From Pseudomonadota bacterium (lineage in GTDB: Bacteria > Pseudomonadota > Alphaproteobacteria > Rhizobiales > Hyphomicrobiaceae), in NCBI GenBank assembly GCA_023423275.1, contig JAFAFW010000109.1, forward strand, positions 1-64,000: a DNA stretch of 64,000 bases, given 5' to 3'. The notes under the pieces are model-generated. The model saw nothing but the letters and a program-made list of their open reading frames with translations, was not told where the DNA came from and did not search any database. This document shows positions 1-8,065 of the stretch, piece by piece (position 1 is the stretch's first letter; the number at the start of each line of letters is the position of its first letter). Made by a program: the position numbers and the translations under genes.

Positions 1-7
1 CGTCTAA

Positions 8-1183
8 GCTCCCGCAGGAACGAGACGAACTCCGGCCGTCGCGACGATCGACGCCGACGGAACTGGCTCGCTTGTCGATCTGGCCAACAACCAGAGTGCG
101 CAGCACACGACCGTTCCACGTGCTTCCGATGATCTGGCGGCACTGATCTATACCTCGGGCACCACCGGCCGCTCCAAGGGAGCGATGATCACGCATCGCA
201 ATCTGTCGTCCAACGCGGAAGTGCTGCATGCCTACTGGGGGTTCGTGCCGGGTGACGTCCTGCTGCACGCACTGCCGATTTTCCACGTGCACGGATTGTT
301 CGTGGCGCTGAACACGGCGTTCCTCAATCAGTCGCGGATCGTCTGGCTGCCGAAGTTCGATCTCGAAGCCGTCATGCGGCTCATGCCTGAAGCCAGCGTC
401 ATGATGGGCGTGCCAACATTCTATACACGGCTTCTCGGGCACCCGGCGTTCGGCAAGGATCACTGCGCGAAGATGCGCCTCGTCGTTTCCGGTTCTGCGC
501 CGTTGCTCGCCGAAACCCACGTGGATTTCGAGGCGCGCACCGGTTTCAAGATCCTCGAACGCTACGGCATGACGGAAGCGGGCATGATCACGTCCAATCC
601 GTATCACGATGGCGAACGGCTGGCAGGCACCGTCGGCTACGCACTGCCGGGTGTCTCCGTGCGCATCGCGACGCAGGACGGCCAGGTCGTCGCCGCGGGT
701 GACGTCGGGGTGCTGGAGGTGAAAGGCCCGAATGTCTTCAAGGGCTACTGGCGCAATCCGGAAAAGACCCGCGAAGACTTCCGCAGCGATGGCTATTTCA
801 TCAGCGGCGATCTTGCGACCATGGCTGACGACGGTCGTGTCACGATTGTCGGCCGCGCGAAGGATCTCATCATCTCCGGCGGCTTCAACGTCTACCCGAA
901 GGAAATCGAGGAGGAGTTGAACGCACTACCGGGCGTGAGTGAGTCCGCCGTCGTCGGCATTCCGCATCCGGATTTCGGAGAAGGCGTCGTTGCTGTTCTC
1001 ACGCCGCTCCCCGGCCAGACGCCGCCGTCCGAAGCCGACGTGCTGGCCGCACTCAGCGATCGGCTGGCGAAGTTCAAGTTGCCGAAGCGCGTGTTCATTG
1101 CCGAAGATCTGCCGCGCAACGCCATGGGCAAGGTCCAGAAAGCGGAACTGCGCAACCAATACGGCAAGACCTTTTCGAACTAG
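8..1183 (+). CDS. matB: Malonyl-CoA synthetase, 5' incomplete
   Basis: An AMP-forming acyl-CoA synthetase that most resembles MatB, which joins malonate to CoA with ATP in the cytoplasm. The frame is open from base 8 to the TAG at 1181-1183 (about 391 residues). It shows the phosphate-binding loop YTSGTTGRSKG, the acyl-adenylate motif ERYGMTEAG followed by the MatB-like TSNPYHDGERLAGTVG, the hinge GRAKDLIISGG, and the C-terminal catalytic lysine region PRNAMGKVQK. Full MatB proteins are about 500 residues, so roughly 110 N-terminal residues are missing. The same frame carries a TAA at 5-7, while bases 3-38 are open in another frame, so either a frameshift or an error lies near base 38, or the gene is broken. 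The next gene on the same strand starts 79 bases later. Confidence 0.8.
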   Translation, partial: APAGTRRTPAVATIDADGTGSLVDLANNQSAQHTTVPRASDDLAALIYTSGTTGRSKGAMITHRNLSSNAEVLHAYWGFVPGDVLLHALPIFHVHGLFVALNTAFLNQSRIVWLPKFDLEAVMRLMPEASVMMGVPTFYTRLLGHPAFGKDHCAKMRLVVSGSAPLLAETHVDFEARTGFKILERYGMTEAGMITSNPYHDGERLAGTVGYALPGVSVRIATQDGQVVAAGDVGVLEVKGPNVFKGYWRNPEKTREDFRSDGYFISGDLATMADDGRVTIVGRAKDLIISGGFNVYPKEIEEELNALPGVSESAVVGIPHPDFGEGVVAVLTPLPGQTPPSEADVLAALSDRLAKFKLPKRVFIAEDLPRNAMGKVQKAELRNQYGKTFSN

Positions 1184-1262
1184 CGATAGCGAGCCTTTTC
1201 CCGAACGGATAAAGCTCGCCATTCTGCAATCCCAAAGCAGCCCTTTAGAAAGCAGGCGAAAC

Positions 1263-2252
1263 ATGCCACGCATTCTGCTCACGCACACACCCGACATGCG
1301 CCGGAACTACTACGGTCCCAATGCCTTGGCTGGCCTGAAATCTCTCGGCGATGTTGTGCTGCATGAGGGCGACGACGCGCTCGACGCGGCCGGTCTGGTG
1401 CGTGCTGCTCAGGGCGCGCAGATCATCGTCGCCGATCGCAACACACCGGGCTTCGGTGAAATCTTCAGTCAGCTTCCCGACCTCGTCGCGTTTCTGCGCT
1501 GCGCGGTCGATATCCGCAACATCGACGTTCCGGCGGCCAGCAAGGAAGGTGTGCTCGTCACGCAGGCGAGCCGCAGCTGGGTGCCGGCCGTCAGCGAAAT
1601 GGTCGTTGGCCACATGATCGGTATTGCGCGCGGCATCCCGGATGCCGTTCTTGCCAATCGCACGGGGAAAGCCCCGCCCGTCGGCATCGGCATGCAGCTC
1701 AACGGCAATACGGCCGGCATTGTCGGCTACGGCCCCCTGGCACGCCAGGTTGCCGAGTTGCTGCTCGCCTTTGGCATGAAGGTGCTCATCAACGACCCGT
1801 ATGTGAAGGTCGAGCGCGCGGGTATTGAGCAGGTCTCACTGGACGATCTCGTGAAGCGCGCCGATTTCGTGGTGCCGCTCGCGGTCGCGACAGAGGAAAC
1901 CGAAAACCTGATCGGCGAAGCGCAACTGCGCGCCATGAAGAAGACCGCCTATCTCGTCAACTTGAGCCGCGGCAATCTCGTCGACGAAGCCGCGCTGGAA
2001 CGCGCGCTCGACGAAAAATGGATCGCGGGCGCCGCGCTCGATGTCGGCCGCGCTCCGGACCAGATGCCGTCACCGCATCTGGCGCGCCGCCCTGACGTCA
2101 ACGCGACGCCGCATTCCGGCGGACTGACGCAGCCCGGCATTGAAGGCCAGGCGTTGGAAACGGTCGAGCAGGTACGCGAGATCATCAAGGGCCGCGCCCC
2201 GAAGGGCGCCGTGAATACCAATAAGGCGACCCGACTGTCGCGGTTTGCCTGA
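1263..2252 (+). CDS. D-isomer-specific 2-hydroxyacid dehydrogenase
   Basis: A 329-residue cytoplasmic NAD(P)-dependent oxidoreductase of the 2-hydroxyacid dehydrogenase family, expected to interconvert a 2-hydroxy acid and a 2-oxo acid. The nucleotide-binding turn is VGYGPLA (residues 154-160), slightly different from the usual GxGxxG. The substrate arginine is in NLSRGNLVDE (Arg236) and the catalytic histidine in TPHSGG (His284). The frame is open far upstream into matB, but the ATG at 1263 gives the normal N-terminus MPRILLTHTP. It sits 36 bases before an amidohydrolase and with an aldo/keto reductase on the same strand, suggesting a shared organic-acid or sugar-acid pathway. The substrate cannot be told from the sequence. 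Confidence 0.85.
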   Translation: MPRILLTHTPDMRRNYYGPNALAGLKSLGDVVLHEGDDALDAAGLVRAAQGAQIIVADRNTPGFGEIFSQLPDLVAFLRCAVDIRNIDVPAASKEGVLVTQASRSWVPAVSEMVVGHMIGIARGIPDAVLANRTGKAPPVGIGMQLNGNTAGIVGYGPLARQVAELLLAFGMKVLINDPYVKVERAGIEQVSLDDLVKRADFVVPLAVATEETENLIGEAQLRAMKKTAYLVNLSRGNLVDEAALERALDEKWIAGAALDVGRAPDQMPSPHLARRPDVNATPHSGGLTQPGIEGQALETVEQVREIIKGRAPKGAVNTNKATRLSRFA

Positions 2253-2288
2253 GTCAAGCATTCAAAAAACGCGTTCGGAGGAACGATC

Positions 2289-3131
2289 ATGAAACGTCCG
2301 CTGTCCGGCCCCGCGCCGCGTCTGAAGCTGCCCGCAGGAACCTGCGATACGCACATGCATTTCTACGGCCCGCAGTATCCCAAGCATCCCGATGGCGTGC
2401 CGCCCGCACCTGAAGCAACCGTCGCCGACTATCGTCAACTCATGACGTGGCTGGGCATCGAGCGCGTCGTGGTCGTTCAACCCAACGCGTACGGCGACGA
2501 CAATCGCTGCACGATGGATAGCGTTGCGGAACTTGGCCTCGACAAGGCGCGCGCTATCGTCGTCGTGAAACCGGGCGTGAGCGACGCCGAGCTCGAACGC
2601 CTGACGAAAGGCGGCGCCCGCGGCGTCCGCTTCATGTGCCAGGCGCCGGGCCACCTCAAATGGGATGCGATGGACGAGATGGTGCCGCGCGCGCGCGCGT
2701 TCGGCTGGCATCCGATCGTGCAGTTCGACGGCCTCGAATTTCCCGAGCACGAGGCCCAGCTCAAGCGCATCCAGGGCGACTACGTGATCGATCACATCGG
2801 GAAATTCCTCTCGCCGGTGACGCCGGACCACGAGGCGTTCAAGTCGCTACTGCGGCTGCTCGATCGCGGCAATTGCTACATCAAGCTGTCGGCGCCCTAC
2901 GAATCCTCGCGCTCCGGCCCTCCCGGCTATGATGACGTCACCGTTCTCGCGAAGGCGATTGCCAAAGCCGCTCCGGAGCGGTTGCTGTGGGCTTCCAACT
3001 GGCCTCATCCCGGGCAGCAGAACTACCCCAGCGACAACGGCATGCTCGATCTCATGATGGAGTGGGTTCCCGACGACAGCGTTCGGCGTAAGATGTTCGT
3101 TGATAACCCCGCCAAACTCTACGGCTTCTAA
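2289..3131 (+). CDS. Amidohydrolase, lactonase/lactone isomerase type (COG3618-like)
   Basis: A 280-residue metal-dependent TIM-barrel hydrolase of the amidohydrolase 2 family. The N-terminal metal site is CDTHMHFYGP (His22, His24); later family signatures are VVVVQPNAYGDDN, GVRFMCQ, YVIDHIGKF and LLWASNWPHP, ending in NPAKLYGF. The best-known relatives hydrolyse 2-pyrone-4,6-dicarboxylate (LigI) or isomerise D-galactarolactone, so a carboxylated lactone is the likely substrate, by inference. The ATG at 2289 follows a good GGAG ribosome site (about 2278). Its stop is 13 bases before the next start, so it is probably co-transcribed with the flanking dehydrogenase and aldo/keto reductase. Confidence 0.8.
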   Translation: MKRPLSGPAPRLKLPAGTCDTHMHFYGPQYPKHPDGVPPAPEATVADYRQLMTWLGIERVVVVQPNAYGDDNRCTMDSVAELGLDKARAIVVVKPGVSDAELERLTKGGARGVRFMCQAPGHLKWDAMDEMVPRARAFGWHPIVQFDGLEFPEHEAQLKRIQGDYVIDHIGKFLSPVTPDHEAFKSLLRLLDRGNCYIKLSAPYESSRSGPPGYDDVTVLAKAIAKAAPERLLWASNWPHPGQQNYPSDNGMLDLMMEWVPDDSVRRKMFVDNPAKLYGF

Positions 3132-3144
3132 AAGGACGTCACCC

Positions 3145-4086
3145 ATGCAACAGCGCAATCTCGGCCCGTCGGGTCTGCAGGTTTCCGTCGTCGGCCTCGG
3201 CTGCAACAACTTCGGCGGACGCATCGACCTCGAAGCCGCGCGCGCTGTCGTGCACAAGGCCCTGGATGTCGGCATCACGCTGTTGGATACCGCCGACATC
3301 TACGGCAACTCCGGCGGCTCTGAAACGGCGCTCGGACAAATCCTTGGAGACCGGCGCAAAGATATCGTGCTCGCCAGCAAGTTCGGCATGCCGATGGATA
3401 AGGAGCGCAAGCTGACGGGCGGCTCACGCCGTTACATCATGTCGGCGGTCGAGGCGAGCCTGAAGCGGTTGAAGACGGATTGGATCGACCTCTACCAGCT
3501 CCATCAGCCCGACCCGCGCACGCCGATCGAGGAAACACTGCGCGCCCTCGACGATCTCGTGCATCAAGGCAAAGTGCACTATATCGGCTGCTCGAACCTG
3601 CCCGCCTGGCAGGTGGTCGATGCGCTGTGGACGTCGCGGCACAACGGGCTGAGTGCCTTCATCTCGTGCCAGGACGAATACAGCCTGATGAAGCGCGGGC
3701 ATGAGGGTCATCTGATCCCGGCCATGCAGGCGAACGGACTGGGGCTGCTTCCCTATTGGCCCCTGGCGAGCGGCGTTCTCACCGGAAAGTACAAGCGCAA
3801 TGCCGCTCCGCCCGAGGGAACACGTCTGGCGAAAATGCCCGAGCGCGCTGGTGAGTACCTGACCGATCGGACGTTCGACATCGTGGAAGGGCTCAGCCGG
3901 TTCGCCGAAAAGCGCGGCCATACGCTGCTCGAACTGGCCTTCAGCTGGCTGGCAGCCCGGCCGACCGTGACCAGTGTGATTGCCGGCGCGACCAAACCCG
4001 AACAGGTCGAGCAGAACGTCAAGGCAGCCGATTGGCAGCTCACGGCAGACGAGATGGCCGAAATCGACGCGATAACCGGGAAATAG
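3145..4086 (+). CDS. Aldo/keto reductase
   Basis: A 313-residue NADPH-dependent oxidoreductase of the aldo/keto reductase superfamily, cytoplasmic. The catalytic tetrad is visible: Asp48 and Tyr53 in LLDTADIYGNSGG, Lys79 in LASKFG, and His120 in DLYQLHQPDP. The phosphate-binding end is SVIAGATKPEQVEQN. The frame extends upstream to 3100, but the ATG at 3145 is preceded by AAAAGGA (3130-3136) and gives a normal MQQRNLGPSG start, so it was chosen. It is the last gene of the 1263-4086 set and is followed by a repeat-rich intergenic region. Substrate unknown; by context a carbonyl made by the dehydrogenase and lactonase steps. Confidence 0.85.
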   Translation: MQQRNLGPSGLQVSVVGLGCNNFGGRIDLEAARAVVHKALDVGITLLDTADIYGNSGGSETALGQILGDRRKDIVLASKFGMPMDKERKLTGGSRRYIMSAVEASLKRLKTDWIDLYQLHQPDPRTPIEETLRALDDLVHQGKVHYIGCSNLPAWQVVDALWTSRHNGLSAFISCQDEYSLMKRGHEGHLIPAMQANGLGLLPYWPLASGVLTGKYKRNAAPPEGTRLAKMPERAGEYLTDRTFDIVEGLSRFAEKRGHTLLELAFSWLAARPTVTSVIAGATKPEQVEQNVKAADWQLTADEMAEIDAITGK

Positions 4087-4092
4087 CGAACA

Positions 4093-4290
4093 ACGGCGGG
4101 TTTGGGCATCCAATCCCCCGGACCTTGTGCCCGGGATTTACCCCGCCGTGAACTCCATCACTGCCGATGCGTGAAGCCCGACCGAAGCGTGCGTGGCCCC
4201 TGGGTCCCGGATAAGGCTCCGGCTTGCACCTCCACCTTTCCGGGATGACAGTGTTGTTTGTCATCCAGGCCAAAGCGCGGAGAGCCGGAA
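4093..4290. repeat. Composite palindromic intergenic repeat
   Basis: The non-coding gap between two convergent genes is filled with nested inverted repeats. ACGGCGGG (4093-4100) pairs with CCCGCCGT (4142-4149), with GGGCA (4104-4108) and TGCCC (4128-4132) nested inside. CCCGGA (4206-4211) pairs with TCCGGG (4239-4244), and GGATGACA (4243-4250) pairs with TGTCATCC (4259-4266). The GGATGACA and TCCCGG blocks are typical of palindromic repeats scattered between genes in many alphaproteobacterial genomes. No second copy was noticed in this window. It may also act as a terminator for both flanking genes. Confidence 0.55.
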
Positions 4291-4325
4291 CCCCGAACTA
4301 CACATTCATCGCCAGCAATTGACCT

Positions 4326-5186
4326 CTAACGTCTCGCAGCGAACGGCAAGACCTGCGTGACGAGCCAGTTGCGGAACTCCATCGTGCGCTGGACAGGATC
4401 GAGAACGTCAGCCCCTACACCGTACTTCCAAGCCAGATCCTTGCGCGCCGGATCGGCACTCAGCGCGTGATAGTCAGCGACGACGGCTGCAACATCGTCT
4501 TCCGTACGCGCCAAGCCTTCACGCACATGCCTTACGGCCCGCGTTCCGATGATGGCCGCAACGGTCGAGAACTCGAATTCCGGGTGATACTGCACACCCC
4601 AGAAGCAGCGCTCGCCTTCGCTCATGACGGCCGCCTGAACCCGGCTGACGGCATTGGACGCCAGTACCGTGCCACACGCGGGCAAAGCGGCGACCTCGTC
4701 CTCATGCGTGCACAGCGCATCGAACGCCGGGACCTTATCCATGAACATGGCGTGATGACGCCCCGCATCGGTCGGATAGATCCGGCGTGCAATGCCGATC
4801 TCACGGCCATTCGGATTGAGGTGCACCGTGCCGCCAAGCCCCATGGTCATCACCTGCAGACCCCAACAGGACCCGAATGCCGGAATACCGGCGGCCCAGA
4901 TTTCGCGCACGAGATCGATCTGCTCGCGCACTGATGGCTGATCGAGGTTGTAGGCATTGAGCGGCGATCCCGAGATCCAGACTCCGTCGAAGTCTTGGAG
5001 GCTCATCCCCTGCGGAAACCGATCGCCGTCGGCCACCCTCAGCGTGAAGTAGTCGAGCGCTGGCCCGTGCGGCAGATGCTGATTCAGCGAGTCGCGGATG
5101 AGCGCATCATAAGGCCGGCACCCCGCCTGGACGAGATTACTCTCACCGGCCTGCGGTGTGCCGTTGAAGACGAGAATGCGTGGCAT
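4326..5186 (-). CDS. Class I glutamine amidotransferase (GMP synthase-like)
   Basis: A 286-residue stand-alone class I glutamine amidotransferase domain protein. The nucleophile elbow is FGSCWGLQV (Cys107), and the His-Glu pair is in QYHPEFEF (His201, Glu203), so the triad is intact. The N-terminus MPRILVFNGTP lacks a signal peptide. Proteins of this kind release ammonia from glutamine or hydrolyse gamma-glutamyl compounds. No synthetase partner is nearby and the residues after the domain do not suggest one, so the acceptor is unknown. It lies 122 bases downstream of the NfeD gene on the same strand and may be read from its promoter or its own. Confidence 0.75.
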   Translation of the reverse strand: MPRILVFNGTPQAGESNLVQAGCRPYDALIRDSLNQHLPHGPALDYFTLRVADGDRFPQGMSLQDFDGVWISGSPLNAYNLDQPSVREQIDLVREIWAAGIPAFGSCWGLQVMTMGLGGTVHLNPNGREIGIARRIYPTDAGRHHAMFMDKVPAFDALCTHEDEVAALPACGTVLASNAVSRVQAAVMSEGERCFWGVQYHPEFEFSTVAAIIGTRAVRHVREGLARTEDDVAAVVADYHALSADPARKDLAWKYGVGADVLDPVQRTMEFRNWLVTQVLPFAARR

Positions 5187-5308
5187 CGATGTTCAGAGTC
5201 CCCGGGATCGCGCAGAGGCCCGGACTATCGCACATCCCGAGCCGCATACGCCAACTCGCCAGAGGTCGTCGCGAGGCTGATGCTCTGCAAGAGTGACCTT
5301 GTTCCAGG

Positions 5309-5770
5309 CTATCCGCGAGCGAACGGCTCGATCTTCAGCACCGTGCCGTGCACGGACACCACGCGCGCCTGGCTGCCGATCGGCATATCCGGCCCTTCTG
5401 CCGACCAGACGCTGTCACCGACACGCACACGGCCCCGGCCACCCTCAATCGCGGATTCTACGGACACGATCCGGCCGATATACTGCTGTCCGCGAATATT
5501 CAGGTCCGGCTGGTCACTGGCGGCCATATCCGGTCGCGCAAACCGGCGAACCCACAGCACCGTCATCATGGAGATCACGCCGAACGCGATCACCTGGAAC
5601 TGCCAGCTGAAATCGACGCCAAGCGCGATCACACCCACGATAAATGCCGCCAATCCGAACCACAGCAGGTAGACACCCGGCAACAGCGTTTCGAGCACGA
5701 AAAGGATGATACCCAGGAAGAACCAGTTCCAGGTTCCCAGACCCCAGAAGAAGTCGATGATGGGTTGCAT
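5309..5770 (-). CDS. NfeD-family membrane protein
   Basis: A 153-residue membrane protein of the short NfeD type. Two hydrophobic hairpins cover residues 10-75 (WNWFFLGIILFVLETLLP, then a FGLAAFIVGVIALGV segment and a third segment), followed by a soluble OB-fold-like tail with QYIGRIVSVES and GSQARVVSVHG. The frame is open upstream into the SPFH gene, but the ATG at 5770 gives the expected start MQPIIDFFWGLG and leaves 13 bases after that gene's stop. NfeD and SPFH proteins are a known functional pair that organise membrane microdomains, so the two are almost certainly co-transcribed. Confidence 0.85.
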   Translation of the reverse strand: MQPIIDFFWGLGTWNWFFLGIILFVLETLLPGVYLLWFGLAAFIVGVIALGVDFSWQFQVIAFGVISMMTVLWVRRFARPDMAASDQPDLNIRGQQYIGRIVSVESAIEGGRGRVRVGDSVWSAEGPDMPIGSQARVVSVHGTVLKIEPFARG

Positions 5771-5783
5771 GACGGCGACCGGA

Positions 5784-6791
5784 CTAGAGCTGCGGAACCG
5801 TGACGCGCGGCGGTCCCGGGCGCGATGGCGGTTGCTTCGGTGCCGGCGATGACCCGCCACCGCCGCCATTGAAGGCGTCGCCGGTAATCTGCGCCAGACC
5901 GGCCAGCGAGCCGATCACCGATGAAGCCTCCAGTGGCATCATGATGACCTTCTGGTTTGGCGCCTTGGCGAGCGACTCGAGCGCTTTCACATAGTTGTTG
6001 GCGACGAAATAATTGATCGCCTGGACATTGCCTTCGGCAATCGCCGTGCTGACCATCCGGGTGGCCTCTGCTTCGGCCTGTGCCTCACGTTCACGCGCTT
6101 CTGAATCGCGGAACGCCGCTTCGCGACGGCCTTCGGCGGCCAGCACCACGGCCTGCTTCTCACCCTCAGCCTTGAGGATCGCCGCCGCCCGCAAGCCCTC
6201 TGCCTCCAGAATCTGCGCGCGCTTCTCGCGCTCCGCCTTCATCTGCCGGGCCATGCTGTCGACGAGGTCGCTCGGCGGCGCGATATCCTTGATCTCGATG
6301 CGCGTCACCTTCACGCCCCACGTCTCGGTCGCCGCATCCACGACATGCAGCAGCTTGGCGTTGATCTGATCACGATTGGACAGCAGCTCGTCGAGATCCA
6401 TGGAGCCCATGACGGTGCGGACATTGGTCATGGTGAGGTTGATGATCGACTCTTCGAGCTGATCGACCTCGTAGGCCGCACTGGCCGCGTTCAACACCTG
6501 ATAGAACGTCACGCCGTCGACCCGGACCATGGCGTTGTCGCGGGTGATGACATCCTGGCTCGGAATTTCCAGCACCTGTTCCTTCATGTTCATACGGGCG
6601 CCGATGCGCTCCATGACCGGGATCAGGATGTGCAATCCAGGCGTCAGGGTGCGGGTATAGCGGCCGAAGTTCTCGACCGTGTAGTTCGTCCCCTGAGGAA
6701 CCACCTTGACCGTCGACCACAATGCCGCAAAGGCAAAGATGATCACCAGGACGCCGAAAATCTCCAAGCCGCCCACAACAAGTCCCTCCAT
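5784..6791 (-). CDS. SPFH/band-7 membrane protein (QmcA/stomatin-like)
   Basis: A 335-residue membrane-anchored band-7 protein. An N-terminal transmembrane segment (about residues 5-26) is followed by the SPFH domain (VVPQGTNYTVENFGRY, PSQDVITRDNAMV, NVRTVMGSMDLDE) and a long Ala/Glu/Arg-rich coiled coil (REKRAQILEAEGLRAA onward), ending in a Gly/Pro-rich tail. Such proteins oligomerise and scaffold membrane domains with a partner NfeD, here the next gene. The longest frame would use TTG at 6809, but no ribosome site precedes it. The ATG at 6791 gives the more usual N-terminus MEGLVVGG, so it was chosen. Confidence 0.87.
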   Translation of the reverse strand: MEGLVVGGLEIFGVLVIIFAFAALWSTVKVVPQGTNYTVENFGRYTRTLTPGLHILIPVMERIGARMNMKEQVLEIPSQDVITRDNAMVRVDGVTFYQVLNAASAAYEVDQLEESIINLTMTNVRTVMGSMDLDELLSNRDQINAKLLHVVDAATETWGVKVTRIEIKDIAPPSDLVDSMARQMKAEREKRAQILEAEGLRAAAILKAEGEKQAVVLAAEGRREAAFRDSEAREREAQAEAEATRMVSTAIAEGNVQAINYFVANNYVKALESLAKAPNQKVIMMPLEASSVIGSLAGLAQITGDAFNGGGGGSSPAPKQPPSRPGPPRVTVPQL

Positions 6792-6916
6792 CCCAGCCGG
6801 ATCCGGCAATATCTGTGCAGTGAATATATTCTTTCGTTCGAGCCGCTTTTAGGGCGCAGGCGCGAAGTTTCCGTAAAGATAGGGTTAACGGATGGTAAAA
6901 AACGATAACGACCGGA

Positions 6917-7963
6917 CTAAATCCAGCCCATGAGCTCGCGGCGCACAACGTGCTCGATGACGCGCATGCCTTCGGGGCTGTCGTTCAGGGCGGGGATGTA
7001 AGCGTACTCCTCGCCGCCCCCTTCCATGAAATACCCGCGGTTCTCGACGTCCAGCTCCTCCAATGTTTCCAAGCAATCGGCACTGAACCCCGGAGCAAAA
7101 ATCGCCATCCGCTTGATGCCGGACTTCGCCAGCCGCTTGATGGTCTCGTCCGTATAAGGCTGCAGCCAGACATCATTGCCGAAACGCGACTGGAAGGTCG
7201 TGTGCCAGGTCTCCTCCGGCCACCTAAGCCTTTCGCGCAGGAGCCGCGAGGTCTCGCGGCACTGATCGGCATACGGGTCGCCTTGCTGGACGTATGTCTC
7301 AGGCATACCATGGAATGTTGCCATCATGACTTCCGGCTTGAATGACAGCTTGCCGAGCCCGGTTTCGATCGAAGCCGCCAGCGCATCGATATAGACCGGA
7401 TCGTCATACCAAGCTGGCGCCACGCGTACATACGGCTGCCGTCGCATGCGCATCAAAGCGCGGAAAGCCTGGTCGCAAGCAGTCGCAGAAGTTGGCGCGG
7501 CATATTGCGGATAGAGGGGCATCAGCAGGATACGATCACATCCCTGGTCCAGGAGCGCCTTGATCCTGCTCTCCGTCGTCGGATTGGCGTAGCGCATGGC
7601 CCAATCGACAACGATGTCGGGATGAGACGACAGCGCCGCGGCCAATTGCTCGGCCTGGCTGCGCGTGATGGTCTTGAGCGGACCCTCGTCGCGGTCCGTG
7701 TTCCAGATCGCCTCGTAGTCCTTGCCCTTGGGGCCAGGCCGCTTGGTGAGGATGATCAGATTCAGGATCGGCCACCAGATCAGCCGGGATGTCTCGATAA
7801 CCCGGCGATCGGACAGGAACTCCTTGAGATACCGGCGCATCGACCAGTAATCCGTGCCATCCGGGGTTCCGAGATTGAGCAACAAAACGCCAATGCGGCC
7901 GCCTTTGAGCAGCGGCTGGGATCGACCGGATTTCCCCGGTGCGACTTTCGGCATCTCTGTCAT
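6917..7963 (-). CDS. hemH: Ferrochelatase
   Basis: A 348-residue enzyme that inserts Fe(II) into protoporphyrin IX, the last step of protohaem synthesis, at the inner face of the membrane. The N-terminal GVLLLNLGTPDG and the active-site histidine motif ATFHGMPETYVQQGDPY are diagnostic, as is the later FAPGFSADCLETLEEL. Length matches the family. A GTG at 8005 would add 14 residues; the ATG at 7963 was preferred because it is preceded by GAGA and gives a normal lead-in. It is transcribed toward the SPFH gene, with a 125-base gap holding A/T-rich sequence that may contain that gene's promoter. Confidence 0.92.
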   Translation of the reverse strand: MTEMPKVAPGKSGRSQPLLKGGRIGVLLLNLGTPDGTDYWSMRRYLKEFLSDRRVIETSRLIWWPILNLIILTKRPGPKGKDYEAIWNTDRDEGPLKTITRSQAEQLAAALSSHPDIVVDWAMRYANPTTESRIKALLDQGCDRILLMPLYPQYAAPTSATACDQAFRALMRMRRQPYVRVAPAWYDDPVYIDALAASIETGLGKLSFKPEVMMATFHGMPETYVQQGDPYADQCRETSRLLRERLRWPEETWHTTFQSRFGNDVWLQPYTDETIKRLAKSGIKRMAIFAPGFSADCLETLEELDVENRGYFMEGGGEEYAYIPALNDSPEGMRVIEHVVRRELMGWI

Positions 7964-8065
7964 GGCGCCATTCTCTGTCGGGCCCGGAACGGGCGGCGTT
8001 ATCACCGACAGATTGTTTCAAGCAAAACGGCCGCCGACGCCACCCTGCGTCGTGCCGCAGGCCGC

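Noticed and set aside
1184..1262. GCGAGC...GCTCGC inverted repeat after matB as a terminator
   Set aside because: The loop is about 19 bases and no T-run follows.
926..2252. Long alternative frames over matB and the dehydrogenase, including a 437-residue reading from 939
   Set aside because: The extra N-terminal part is read-through of another frame; the recognisable dehydrogenase begins at 1263.
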